This document shows positions 44,255-53,499 of a stretch of 61,953 nucleotides of DNA, in pieces (position 1 is the first letter of the stretch; each line of letters begins with the position of its first letter). The stretch comes from Romeriopsis navalis LEGE 11480. GTDB lineage: Bacteria > Cyanobacteriota > Cyanobacteriia > Leptolyngbyales > Leptolyngbyaceae. A program made the translations under genes and the position numbers. Location: contig NZ_JADEXQ010000022.1 of NCBI RefSeq assembly GCF_015207035.1, positions 1-61,953 on the forward strand, written 5' to 3'. The notes under the pieces are model-generated. The model did no database searches. It was given only the letters and a program-made list of their open reading frames with translations, and was not told where the DNA came from.

Positions 44255-45058
44255 ATGCCATCTTCTACTTCCCTGACCGTTGGACCAGTACAAAACTATG
44301 TTGATGGTTCCTCTTGGTTCGATCTCAGCCGTTATGACGCTTTGGGCTCACAGGATCGAGTCAATGTGAACCTGACGGCGAGCGATCTGTGGCTAGTAGA
44401 TGCAAGCAAAATCAAGCTTGCTTCTGACTATGCGCCCCGGATTGCCTTTATTAATGAAAGTGCGGGTAACCGATCGCCCATCTCGATCTCGGCATCGGGT
44501 GAGACATTTGATCAAGCCTTAGTGTTCAAAGATCTCTCCGGGATTGATAGTGCATTACCTTCAGAAGATGCGTCGCTATCACGGGGCGATTGGGTGCAAC
44601 TTTCCAACATTGCCGCTGGCTCACAGTTGAACTTCTCCGTTGTCCCCAATGGCGTCGTTCAACCCGGCCGTAAGGCTTTGAGCACCGACTATACAATCAA
44701 TCCAGAAACGCCATACAACTCCAATGGCCCTGTGTTCTGGACGGCCTACGCTGATCCGGAGACCTCCACGGTGCTCCTAGCGTACGAAGATCAAACCAGC
44801 TGGGGGAGTGATAACGACTTCAACGATGGTGTGATTGCCTTGGATATTGGCGAAGAGAACTTTGATCAGTTGTTTCGTACCGCTAACCTCGGTCAAGATG
44901 CCACGATTAATCTCGACGGCGCTCAGCGAGTTGATGTGCCTTATGAGCTAGAAGCGGGGCTGGGACTTGTCGGGCTCGCGCTGATTGTCGGCCATAAAGC
45001 CATCTTCCGCAAAGTCAAGCAACTTTTTGCGCCCCAAAAAGTGGATTTCTCCCACTAA
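44255..45058 (+). CDS. Second DUF4114-type protein with PYELE sorting tail, no signal peptide
   Basis: A 267-residue paralogue of the protein at 42930, collinear over its whole length. The DUF4114 signature (GSDNDFNDGVIALD) and the tail DVPYELEAGLGLVGLALIVG plus KAIFRKVK patch are conserved. It also lacks a signal peptide at its N-terminus. GGAG lies 10 nt before the ATG at 44255; an upstream TTG at 44240 would only add five residues. It is separated from the first copy by a terminator, so it is probably transcribed on its own. Confidence 0.78.
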   Translation: MPSSTSLTVGPVQNYVDGSSWFDLSRYDALGSQDRVNVNLTASDLWLVDASKIKLASDYAPRIAFINESAGNRSPISISASGETFDQALVFKDLSGIDSALPSEDASLSRGDWVQLSNIAAGSQLNFSVVPNGVVQPGRKALSTDYTINPETPYNSNGPVFWTAYADPETSTVLLAYEDQTSWGSDNDFNDGVIALDIGEENFDQLFRTANLGQDATINLDGAQRVDVPYELEAGLGLVGLALIVGHKAIFRKVKQLFAPQKVDFSH

Positions 45059-45069
45059 CTAGCCGGGTG

Positions 45070-45101
45070 ATTGCCAAGGTGTGATGCACCTTGGCAATTT
45101 T
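45070..45101 (+). terminator. Rho-independent terminator
   Basis: The stem attgccaaggtg pairs with caccttggcaat around a 5-nt loop and is followed by TTTTG, 12 nt after the stop of the second DUF4114 gene. Confidence 0.85.
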
Positions 45102-45149
45102 GCTCAACACCCATTACACACAGCTAACAACACATTCGACACCTGAATT

Positions 45150-47735
45150 ATGTCCTCTTCATTTGTTACACCCCTCTTACAGAAGCTGTTGCGGCGATCG
45201 CCTGATACAGCGGACACGACAGCACTTGATCCGTCTTTAACGGGTTTAACCGGGTCGGCGGATGCGTCAGAGTCGGCTGCATCGCCGCAACTTGCGAATC
45301 CTGAATTTCAGATGAAGCTGGTCACGCAGTTTTATCCGCCGGACTTTGCCGCGACTGGGCAATTTATGGATGAGCTGGCCCAGAATCTGTCACAGCAAAA
45401 TGTTGATGTGCGTGTGTTTACGGCCCAACCCGGCTACGCCGTAGAAGCGGGCCAAGGTCAAGCACCGGCCCAGGAATGGATGGGGAATGTGTTTGTTGAA
45501 CGATCGAATTTCTTCCGGGGTGGCTCACGGCAGTGGGCGGGGCGCACCGTAACGAGTTTGGCATTTTGTCTGCATACGATGTGGCACTTGTTGCGCTATG
45601 AAAATCGGGGTGACCTGATCTTTCTGACCAGTGAACCGCCATTTCTTCAGGTTGTTGGTTGGTTGATTCATTGGCTGTTTGGCACGAAGTTTGTCACGTT
45701 GATCTACGACTTGTATCCGGAGGTGGCAGTTGAACTCGGCGTGTTGTCGGCGGACCATTGGCTAATTCAGTTTTGGCATGATGTGAATAAAAAGGTCTGG
45801 CGCGATGCCGCAGCGATCGTCGTGCCTTGCCAAACGATGAAAGATCGGGTGGTTAAGCATTGTCCGGAGTTGGCCGATAAGATTACGGTGATTCATAACT
45901 GGGCCGATCCGACTTGGATTAAACCGATTGCGAAGGCCGATAATCCCTTTGCCCAGGAGCACGAATTGGTGAATAAGTTTACCGTCCTGTATTCCGGTAA
46001 TATGGGGCGTTGCCATGACATGGAGACAATTTTAGGTGCGGCCCAGGATCTGAAAAATGAAGCGGTGCATTTTCTGTTTGTGGGTGGTGGCCCGAAGCGG
46101 GAAGTTGTGATGGAACAGATTGCCGAACGGGGGCTAAAGAATTGTTCGTTCCTGCCATACCAAGATAAAGCGGTCTTGCCGTTGTCCCTTACCGCCTGTG
46201 ACCTTTCGTTGGTCAGTGTGGATGTTGAGATGGAAGGTTTAGTTGCACCGAGTAAGTTTTATTCAGCCTTGAGTGCGGGGCGTCCCGTGGCGGTGATTTG
46301 CGAACAGCATTCGTACCTTCGTGCCTTGGTTTCGGATGCGAGCTGCGGTGCGGCCATTCAGAATGGTGATGCAAAAGGGTTGGCTGGCTTTATTCGGTAT
46401 CTCTCGAAGGACCCGGTGATGGCGGCCCGGATGGGGAATTGTGGGCATCGCTATATTCAGGAATATTTCACCCCACAAAATATTAGTCAGCAGTACTTCC
46501 GGCTGTTGAATCGGGCCGTTTCTGATAACTCAGCTTTACAGCAGTCCGTTGAGCGGGGTGACTTCCAAGTTTGTTTCCAGCCGATCGTCAACCTGGGTAA
46601 TCAAAAGATTTGGGGGATTGAGTCCGGCCTTCGCTGGCAGCATCCGACGCGGGGCTTGATTTGTCCTGCCGAATTTCATGCAGTGGCCGAAGAGACCGGC
46701 TTGATTGTGCCGATCGGTTGGTGGCTCCTAGAAGAAGCCTGCTCCCAGCTCCAAACCTTACAAAAGCAGCTGAATAATCCCACCCTGAAGCTATCGGTCA
46801 ACTTGAGTCGTCAGGTATTTACACATCCGGATTTGCTCTCGCGGCTCGATCGATTGATTAATACCTATAAAATTGACCCCGCTTGTTTGCAATTAGATAT
46901 TGATGATGAAGCAGCGATGCAGGATGCTTCAGCAACGACGGCGACGATTTTGCAACTTCAATCGCGCAAAATTCGCGTCTGCATCAGTAACTTTGGTGAG
47001 ACTTATAAGAGCTTTGACTACCTGCATCGGTTCTCCCTCGATTCCCTGAAGATTTCGCCTTCGTTGATTGGCCGGATTGGGATTGACCCAGAGATTGTAA
47101 ATTTCCTCGGGACGATCGTCATTTTGGGTAAAGACCTCGGGATGGAAGTCGTTGTCCAGGGGATTGAGTCCTCGGATGAACTGCTGCGGATGCGCGAAAT
47201 TGGGATTCAGTATGGTCAAGGGCATCTGTTCTCACAATTGATTTCTGCCCCGGATGTGGCGACTTTATATACGCAAAACCAGCATGTGATTTCCTACCTG
47301 ATGCCGGAGCCGGATGCGGACGGCGATACCACGATTAATGCGGATGCCCCGTCGGTGTTGATTGCCGATGACGATCGCTCGATGCGGGCGATTCTACGAA
47401 GCATTATCCAAAAAGCGGGTTATCGTGTGATTGAAGCGGAGGATGGTGCCCGTGCTGTAGAGCTGTTTACCGCGCATGAGCCGGATTTAGTCTTACTTGA
47501 TGCGATGATGCCGGAGCTGAACGGGTTTGATTGCTGCCGGGCGTTACGCTCGCAGATGACGGAATCTGAAGGGAATGTCGCCGTTGCCGTTAAGCATGTG
47601 CCGATTCTGTTGATTACAGCATTAGATGATGAAGCGTCGATCGATGCGGCATTTTCCGCCGGTGCGACGGACTATATTACGAAGCCGATTAACTGGACGG
47701 TCTTGAAGCGGCGTGTGACCAAGTTCCTGGGTTAG
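45150..47735 (+). CDS. Glycosyltransferase (GT4) fused to degenerate EAL and receiver domains
   Basis: An 861-residue, three-domain protein. Residues 54-450 form a GT4 glycosyltransferase of the WbuB-like group (VLYSGNMG, FVGGGPKR, and a MEGLVAPSKFYSALSAGRPV donor site). From 468 to 720 is an EAL fold, but the signature EAL reads ESG at 491, and the metal-binding DDFGTG reads SNFGET at 613-618, so cleavage of c-di-GMP is unlikely while binding remains possible. Residues 735-861 are a receiver with the phospho-Asp784 (LLDAMMP) and a KP motif intact. The first 53 residues are polar and may be an extension; an ATG at 45309 is an alternative. It is predicted to be a glycosyltransferase controlled by phosphorylation and perhaps c-di-GMP. 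Confidence 0.88.
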   Translation: MSSSFVTPLLQKLLRRSPDTADTTALDPSLTGLTGSADASESAASPQLANPEFQMKLVTQFYPPDFAATGQFMDELAQNLSQQNVDVRVFTAQPGYAVEAGQGQAPAQEWMGNVFVERSNFFRGGSRQWAGRTVTSLAFCLHTMWHLLRYENRGDLIFLTSEPPFLQVVGWLIHWLFGTKFVTLIYDLYPEVAVELGVLSADHWLIQFWHDVNKKVWRDAAAIVVPCQTMKDRVVKHCPELADKITVIHNWADPTWIKPIAKADNPFAQEHELVNKFTVLYSGNMGRCHDMETILGAAQDLKNEAVHFLFVGGGPKREVVMEQIAERGLKNCSFLPYQDKAVLPLSLTACDLSLVSVDVEMEGLVAPSKFYSALSAGRPVAVICEQHSYLRALVSDASCGAAIQNGDAKGLAGFIRYLSKDPVMAARMGNCGHRYIQEYFTPQNISQQYFRLLNRAVSDNSALQQSVERGDFQVCFQPIVNLGNQKIWGIESGLRWQHPTRGLICPAEFHAVAEETGLIVPIGWWLLEEACSQLQTLQKQLNNPTLKLSVNLSRQVFTHPDLLSRLDRLINTYKIDPACLQLDIDDEAAMQDASATTATILQLQSRKIRVCISNFGETYKSFDYLHRFSLDSLKISPSLIGRIGIDPEIVNFLGTIVILGKDLGMEVVVQGIESSDELLRMREIGIQYGQGHLFSQLISAPDVATLYTQNQHVISYLMPEPDADGDTTINADAPSVLIADDDRSMRAILRSIIQKAGYRVIEAEDGARAVELFTAHEPDLVLLDAMMPELNGFDCCRALRSQMTESEGNVAVAVKHVPILLITALDDEASIDAAFSAGATDYITKPINWTVLKRRVTKFLG

Positions 47736-47790
47736 TGCAGTACGGGTTGCGACCCAGTTGTTGGGCGAGACTCAGTCTGGAGCCGTGATT

Positions 47791-47823
47791 AAAAAAGGGG
47801 CGGATGGTTTTACCATCCGCCCC
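47791..47823 (-). terminator. Terminator of the beta-helix gene
   Basis: A 12-bp GC-rich stem (ggggcggatggt with its complement) and short loop, with A6 on the left giving a U tract on the minus strand, 36 nt past the stop at 47860. It probably also stops the fusion gene on +. Confidence 0.82.
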
Positions 47824-47859
47824 TGATGTTTATTGGGGCAGAATTAATTGCAGTGGTGA

Positions 47860-50232
47860 TTAGCTAGCGGATAATGCGCCTGGATTTAATTGGGTATTGC
47901 TCAGGTTAACCGAATTGGTTATATTTACCGGCGTTGGGTTCAGGCGTTCGACATCGAGGCCGATCGTTTCGAGTCCGGCGATCGAGCTAAAGCCCATGGC
48001 AAAACTTCGATGGAATTCCGTTGGCAGGTTGTCGCACTTAATCACGAACTCGGTTTCATGGAACTGAACGTTGTAGAAGTTGTTGGTCCGGCGCAGTTTG
48101 ACCAAGACTTGTACGCTTTGACTCACGGTTTGACTCGAGGCAAAGAAGACCGGCAGGATGTAGTAATCCGAAGTATTCATCCAACTTGCGGTGGAATAAA
48201 TAAACGAAATTGAATCGTGGGCATTGTTCCCCAGGGATAGCGTGAATAAGACTGGCCCCCGGGATTGTTTGAGGATCGCCACTTTCGCCTGGTAGTCCTG
48301 GGTCAACTTGATATTGTTTTCGGCGTGAATTACCCGTGAAGGTGCCGAGTTATAGACTTTGTTGTTGTACTGCGGCAGGTTAATCGTCTTGACCCCAACG
48401 AAGGTGGGCATCATCATCATGACGGCTTGGAGCGGGCCGGTACTATTTGGCTGTTCAACCGAATTTTCGGAGCCGACACGAATCGACCAATCAGACTCAG
48501 AAATGTAAATTGGGCAGGCTAAGGTACTAAACCGCACCGGTTGGTTATAGATGTTGTTGGTTAGCGGTAAGTAATTTGTTTGATTGACTGCATCGTTATA
48601 GGTGCGACAGAAGAAGGCTTGGTTGGAATTGCTGGGATTGAGACTGAGATAAACCACCCGCGGCAGATTCATCTTGTTGTCCGACATGATGGTGACGGCC
48701 TGACCTGAGACGAAGCCATGGTTATTTAGCAAAGTGATGCTAGATGCCGTGAAGTCAATATCATTCGGGGGGATTTCAAACTGGATAAACCCACAGGCGT
48801 CATGAATGAAGTCAGCGGTGTAGGCAAAAGATTTGCGATAGCCGAGGAGACATTGCTCAACCCGCATATTTTTGCCCGTGGTGGCCGCAAATTCGTAGGG
48901 ATACCCCCCTTCAGCGTAGTAGTGAATTCGCATACTATCGCCAGCGGCCATGCGACATTGGCGTAGGGTCAATAGGCCCCCGGCCGCGGCGGCAACGGCA
49001 CAACCTGCGATCGTGACATTCGACTCAAACCGCACCTTTTCGGCCACAACATTGCCCTGGCAGATCCCGACTTGGAGAAACCGCCCGGAATGTTCGGAGT
49101 TATGGCCGATAATTGCCGCATGGTTGAAGGCTTCGGGGATGTAGAAGTCGGTATATTTATTCTGGGTGGAAAAGCCGTTGTACCATTTGAAGAATGCCGG
49201 ATTGGCATATAAGCCAACATTATTTTCGGCCATGGAACAATGCTGGAAGATAATGTCGTGGCAGTTAAAGCCCGTTAGCACATAGGCAAAGTTGGCATGG
49301 GTTACGCGGACATCCTGGAGGGTGACTAGATCATTATTACGATCGCCCTCTTGACCTGTGCTATTGAAGTACACGCCGAAGTTGATGGCGCGGCCGTTGA
49401 ACTGTCCCTGGTGCTGATAAGAGGTGAGTAAAAGGCGCGTGAGTCTTAAGCCTGTTGGAGTCGGCCCACCGAGATCGTTGACTAGCTCAATGATGCATTT
49501 GGCCGTATTGAGATTAATGATTTGCAGATCGCGCAATTCACTGCCTTTGTAGTTGGATAAACGCACGATCGATTTGGTGGCATCATTGCCTGTCCAAAAG
49601 ATCTGAGTGCGTTCACCATGACCCGCAATCACTAAATCCGTTGCGCCCGAACCATTGGCACCATTGCCCGGCGTCCCCGGTAGCGGCAGATGAATTGTAT
49701 TTTGAATTTCGTAACGGCCGGGATCGATTTCGAGGGTGAGGCCGGGATTGAAGGAGGTATTACCGCCACTGGTGTCGTTGTAGGCCAGGGTTGCCGCCCG
49801 TTTGATTGCCAAATTTAGCCGGGCCGAGATGTCAGTGCCTTGGTTCCGATTGGAGATAATACCAAACCAGAGGGTGTGGAGCGTTCCGCCCTCGAAGAGG
49901 CGTTGCCATCGACCGGCTTGATTGGGGAATGTCACCGTGGCTGGGGCTAAAATCGTCCCGCCAAAATCATCGACGGCCTCATCCTGTCCGTCGCCATCCT
50001 GGTCGATCGCCATGACTAACTGGGGTTGCCAAATAAATGTCCCGCCACCATGGTCGCCTGGGGTGTAATACCCTTTTACATAAATGGCCGTCGCCGCGAC
50101 CAGATTTGTTACGTCTAGCTGGCGTAATTCGTCGATCGTCTCAACTGTTTCGAGGGCCACAGGGGTGACGGGATTTGGGTTTTGAAGCGTCACCTGTGGC
50201 GGTACAGTTTGGGGCGTGAGTTGAGTCAACAT
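47860..50232 (-). CDS. Right-handed beta-helix protein, pectate-lyase/tailspike-like
   Basis: A 790-residue protein with parallel beta-helix character across about 110-480 (repeated short strands with Asn, Gly and hydrophobic ladder), preceded by VKGYYTPGDHGGGTFIW, a block seen at the head of phage tailspikes and Pectate_lyase_3 proteins. An acidic DQDGDGQDEA loop near 75-85 could bind calcium. The last 300 residues are beta-rich and not recognised. No signal peptide is present. It may be a polysaccharide lyase or binding protein for the local exopolymer, or of phage origin. The catalytic residues cannot be assigned. Confidence 0.7.
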   Translation of the reverse strand: MLTQLTPQTVPPQVTLQNPNPVTPVALETVETIDELRQLDVTNLVAATAIYVKGYYTPGDHGGGTFIWQPQLVMAIDQDGDGQDEAVDDFGGTILAPATVTFPNQAGRWQRLFEGGTLHTLWFGIISNRNQGTDISARLNLAIKRAATLAYNDTSGGNTSFNPGLTLEIDPGRYEIQNTIHLPLPGTPGNGANGSGATDLVIAGHGERTQIFWTGNDATKSIVRLSNYKGSELRDLQIINLNTAKCIIELVNDLGGPTPTGLRLTRLLLTSYQHQGQFNGRAINFGVYFNSTGQEGDRNNDLVTLQDVRVTHANFAYVLTGFNCHDIIFQHCSMAENNVGLYANPAFFKWYNGFSTQNKYTDFYIPEAFNHAAIIGHNSEHSGRFLQVGICQGNVVAEKVRFESNVTIAGCAVAAAAGGLLTLRQCRMAAGDSMRIHYYAEGGYPYEFAATTGKNMRVEQCLLGYRKSFAYTADFIHDACGFIQFEIPPNDIDFTASSITLLNNHGFVSGQAVTIMSDNKMNLPRVVYLSLNPSNSNQAFFCRTYNDAVNQTNYLPLTNNIYNQPVRFSTLACPIYISESDWSIRVGSENSVEQPNSTGPLQAVMMMMPTFVGVKTINLPQYNNKVYNSAPSRVIHAENNIKLTQDYQAKVAILKQSRGPVLFTLSLGNNAHDSISFIYSTASWMNTSDYYILPVFFASSQTVSQSVQVLVKLRRTNNFYNVQFHETEFVIKCDNLPTEFHRSFAMGFSSIAGLETIGLDVERLNPTPVNITNSVNLSNTQLNPGALSAS

Positions 50233-50475
50233 AGATGCACTGATGATTTAAATTAAGGGATAACGGCGACTTATCGTTCCGTGTGGCGCTTAAGTTATCA
50301 GTGACTCGGGAATAAGTCGGGAACCTTTGAGTTAATCCAGATAATTACTCGAAAATAAGATTTAAATTTGGGAAAACAATCAAGTGCTAGGGCTATTTTT
50401 ATCGATGCTAATTGGATATAGATGTAATGCGTTGGGTTGCGGCTCGATTGGCGCTGTTACTTGACCGATGATCGT

Positions 50476-53310
50476 CTATTCGCTAGCGTTTTCCGGGCTT
50501 GCTAGAACTTTGAGATTGTCGATCGTATAAATGCCATTGGCGTCTTCCGGAATGTCGAACAAGATGCGGGCTTGGGTCGGGACATTTAGCTGAATTTCGT
50601 ACTTGCCCGGTTTAAAGCCAAGCAAGGCGAAGCGACCGGTTTTGTTGGTAAATAGGGTGACGGATTTCCACTGACTGTCAGATTGTGAAACGATCGTGCC
50701 ACTGCCATAGCTGATGGGTTCGCCGTTGGCATCCCGGAGTTGGCCGCGCAGGAAGACATTCGCATCATTGCCGACTTTGATTAAGGTGCCGGTTTTATAA
50801 CCGGGTAATAGCTTAGTGGAGGATTTCCCGATGTCCAAACCGATGGGTAAATTCGGTGCTTCCAGCCGTACCGTTGAGAGTTGGTAGGAAGGTAATCCGG
50901 GAATCACGGCAGTGGCACCCTTGGCAACGGCGGCATAGCCACCGCGGCCATCGGCATTGATGCCAATGCGTTGTTGTTTGAGATTTTTGTGGGGCACAAC
51001 TAAGGCAAAGCTGCCATTGATTGGGCGCGAAAAAGCCCAATGTCCATCGGCAAAGACGATTGCGCTACCAAAGTTCAACTGCGTTTCTTGTTTCTGCGTT
51101 GCTGAATCTTGCCTGAGTAAGGAGCCACTATGGGCTAGCTCTAAGTTAAACCGGTAGCTTGGGAAGCTGAGCCGTGAGTTGATATCCGTGCCTTGATCGT
51201 TGACGTTAAAGCCGATATTGCTCTTGAGTCCTTGAATCGGATTGGGGGAGTTGTAGCTCCAGTCGAGTTGATGCGTGGTGGATGCCTGGTTACTGAAGGC
51301 AGAATTGGTGCGGAACGCCTGATTGCCCGACGATCGCCGCCAGTTGATATTCACGGCAATACGTTGGTCGTTGTTCCCACCTTGGAGTTGTCGATGGCTG
51401 AGTTTGGCCGTGATACTGAGCTGGTTGGAGATGTTGTGCGACAGTCCGAGGGCGATGCGGTAAGCGTTATTTTGGGTCCGACTGAGTTGATAGCGGCCTT
51501 CGATCGTCGCATCCACAGCGTGAAATAATTTCTGTTTGTAGTAGGCGTTCAGATCAAGCCAGGTTTCGTTTTTGGGTTCGGTGTCGCCCAAACTCATAAA
51601 GTTCCGGCCCCGGTATTCGGCACTGAAACCAAAGGTGCGTCGGGTGGGATTATTGTCGCCCAGTTTGATGAAATCGTAGCGTAAACGGGCGGCAAGCCCA
51701 GTGCCTTGACTATTGTGATGACTGACGGCAGTATCCCAGTTCCACAGCCCGATCGGGGTGGCTAAATAGCCTTCCCAGCCCAAGAGTTGTGACTGGAAAT
51801 TGGCCTGAAGATAGCTCCCGGTGGTGAATGTGGGATTGGCGCCCCAACGATAGGCCAGGGTTAATGTGGGTTGTTCCCAGTCATAGTCGAAGCGGCCATT
51901 TTGCTGTTCCGATGGGACGCCGAGGCTATAGGCAAATTGTTGTAATCCGGGTGCGAGGAGATTCCGGGCGGTGGCGGTGGCAAAGTCGAGGCGTTGGACT
52001 TGACCTAAGTCATTTGTGACCACCAACTGGACATCACTGACCCCGGCACCTAAGGGTAAATCGCGTAAATCTTGGGTGCCGGCTTCCAGGGTGAGGGTCT
52101 GGAGCAATTCCCCATTATTAAATACATCAACGCGTGATTTGCGTTCGAGGAAAAACTGAAATTGGTTAATGGGTCGGGTGACTTGGTCCGGTTGCAAATT
52201 ATAGTTGCGGGCAACCGCGATGCCTAGCATTGAAGGACTGGTTTGATAGCCGGTAGCCGGTGGGGCAATATCGCCGATCGCATAGCGTAAGGCGCGCTTG
52301 GTGTCGTCATGGAGCAGGCGAATATTGCCCCGTTCCCATTGATTGCCCTCAGTAAATTGGGCATCACTTTCGAGTACCCAACCACCCAAGTTGATTGCGC
52401 CATCTAAGGCAAACTGGAGCGGTTGGCGGCCCGAAGCGCGAGTGCTGCTGCCGAGCCAATCAAAGGTTTGATTCCCGCGAATGTTTAAGTAGCCACTGAC
52501 GTTACTGGGCTTGAGGGCATCCTTGAAATTTTCGGATTGAGCTTTGCCAAGGTTGGAGCGTTGGGTTTTGCGTTGCGCGGGTGGGACTTGAATGCGTAAT
52601 TCTAAGCGTTGATTGTCAAAAATTACTTCTAGTCCGAGTTGCCGCAGGGCTTCGCTGGAAAGAAAACCATTTTGCTCAACTGCTTGGGCTAACTTGGCTT
52701 GAATATCGGGACGGACAAAATTGGTGCTGGCGGCGAGGAAATCCTTGGCGACGAATTTAACAGCGAAGGCTTGACCGGGCCGCAGGGTGACTAAGATATT
52801 GCCTTGAGGCTGATCGTTGACCCACCAAGGCACCATTACATTGGTGCGACTGGTTGCGCGACCACCGCCAAAAATTTTCTGGAATAGGGCCGCTTGTTTG
52901 GTCGCTGCCTGACTGGGCTCGGTGATCGCGTTGCTGGTTGGATTGGCGAGTTGCTGATTGTCGCTTTGGGGTTGTGTTGTTGGTTGAACTGTGGGAGTTT
53001 GAATGGCCACCTTGGTTGCCGGGCCGGGCGAGGCAATGACGTTGGGATTTTGGCCGGACTTTGCTGGCGTTGATGGGGTCAGGATCGCCTTGTCTGCGGC
53101 TTGAGCGCGATTGGGCGTGGTAGGGATGTTTTCGGGCGGAGCGATCGCGGTTTCGGTTTGATTTGTGGCGATCGTTTTAGCCACAAATTGCTTGGCTAAA
53201 CGATTCGCCTGGGATTGTTGGCGGCGTCGCTGGGCAATTTTCGGCGCGGGTTGGGATGCAACGATCGGGGTGTAGTGACGCGGGGGGAGCGATGCATGTG
53301 GAACTAACAT
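50476..53310 (-). CDS. Outer membrane usher of a chaperone-usher pilus
   Basis: A 944-residue protein. After about 130 residues of Pro/Ala/Gln/Thr-rich low complexity comes an usher N-terminal domain, a barrel with long strand-like segments, a middle block (DLRDLPLGAGVSDVQLVV) typical of FimD/PapC-type ushers, and a C-terminal GYKTGT plug-like and carbohydrate-regulatory-like end. Ushers secrete and order pilin subunits through the outer membrane. It follows a chaperone and two pilins on the same strand. Oddly, no signal peptide is visible: a stop lies 16 codons upstream of the ATG. A 10-bp hairpin sits between it and the chaperone. Confidence 0.82.
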   Translation of the reverse strand: MLVPHASLPPRHYTPIVASQPAPKIAQRRRQQSQANRLAKQFVAKTIATNQTETAIAPPENIPTTPNRAQAADKAILTPSTPAKSGQNPNVIASPGPATKVAIQTPTVQPTTQPQSDNQQLANPTSNAITEPSQAATKQAALFQKIFGGGRATSRTNVMVPWWVNDQPQGNILVTLRPGQAFAVKFVAKDFLAASTNFVRPDIQAKLAQAVEQNGFLSSEALRQLGLEVIFDNQRLELRIQVPPAQRKTQRSNLGKAQSENFKDALKPSNVSGYLNIRGNQTFDWLGSSTRASGRQPLQFALDGAINLGGWVLESDAQFTEGNQWERGNIRLLHDDTKRALRYAIGDIAPPATGYQTSPSMLGIAVARNYNLQPDQVTRPINQFQFFLERKSRVDVFNNGELLQTLTLEAGTQDLRDLPLGAGVSDVQLVVTNDLGQVQRLDFATATARNLLAPGLQQFAYSLGVPSEQQNGRFDYDWEQPTLTLAYRWGANPTFTTGSYLQANFQSQLLGWEGYLATPIGLWNWDTAVSHHNSQGTGLAARLRYDFIKLGDNNPTRRTFGFSAEYRGRNFMSLGDTEPKNETWLDLNAYYKQKLFHAVDATIEGRYQLSRTQNNAYRIALGLSHNISNQLSITAKLSHRQLQGGNNDQRIAVNINWRRSSGNQAFRTNSAFSNQASTTHQLDWSYNSPNPIQGLKSNIGFNVNDQGTDINSRLSFPSYRFNLELAHSGSLLRQDSATQKQETQLNFGSAIVFADGHWAFSRPINGSFALVVPHKNLKQQRIGINADGRGGYAAVAKGATAVIPGLPSYQLSTVRLEAPNLPIGLDIGKSSTKLLPGYKTGTLIKVGNDANVFLRGQLRDANGEPISYGSGTIVSQSDSQWKSVTLFTNKTGRFALLGFKPGKYEIQLNVPTQARILFDIPEDANGIYTIDNLKVLASPENASE

Positions 53311-53424
53311 GGGGAATGGGATGAGATACAGTTCAAAGTCTGAGTTGAGTGAGACTCAACTATCTTGAAATTGCATCAACAAGAAAACACAGGGGGTCAT
53401 CGTGCATAATTTGTACCAACCAAC

Positions 53425-53450
53425 CTTGGCTGAGAGGGTGCTCAGCCAAG
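53425..53450. other. Stem-loop between chaperone and usher
   Basis: A perfect 10-bp stem (cttggctgag with its complement) and 6-nt loop, 50 nt after the chaperone stop on the minus strand. No U tract follows, so it may be a processing or attenuation site that lowers usher expression. A second small palindrome lies at 53343-53361. Confidence 0.5.
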
Positions 53451-53499
53451 TATCAGAAATTGCCGTCGCGGAATCGATTTGTCGTTTTTGCTTAGCCCA

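Noticed and set aside
47860-50232. Prophage region around the beta-helix protein
   Set aside because: No capsid, terminase, integrase or lysis genes were seen nearby.
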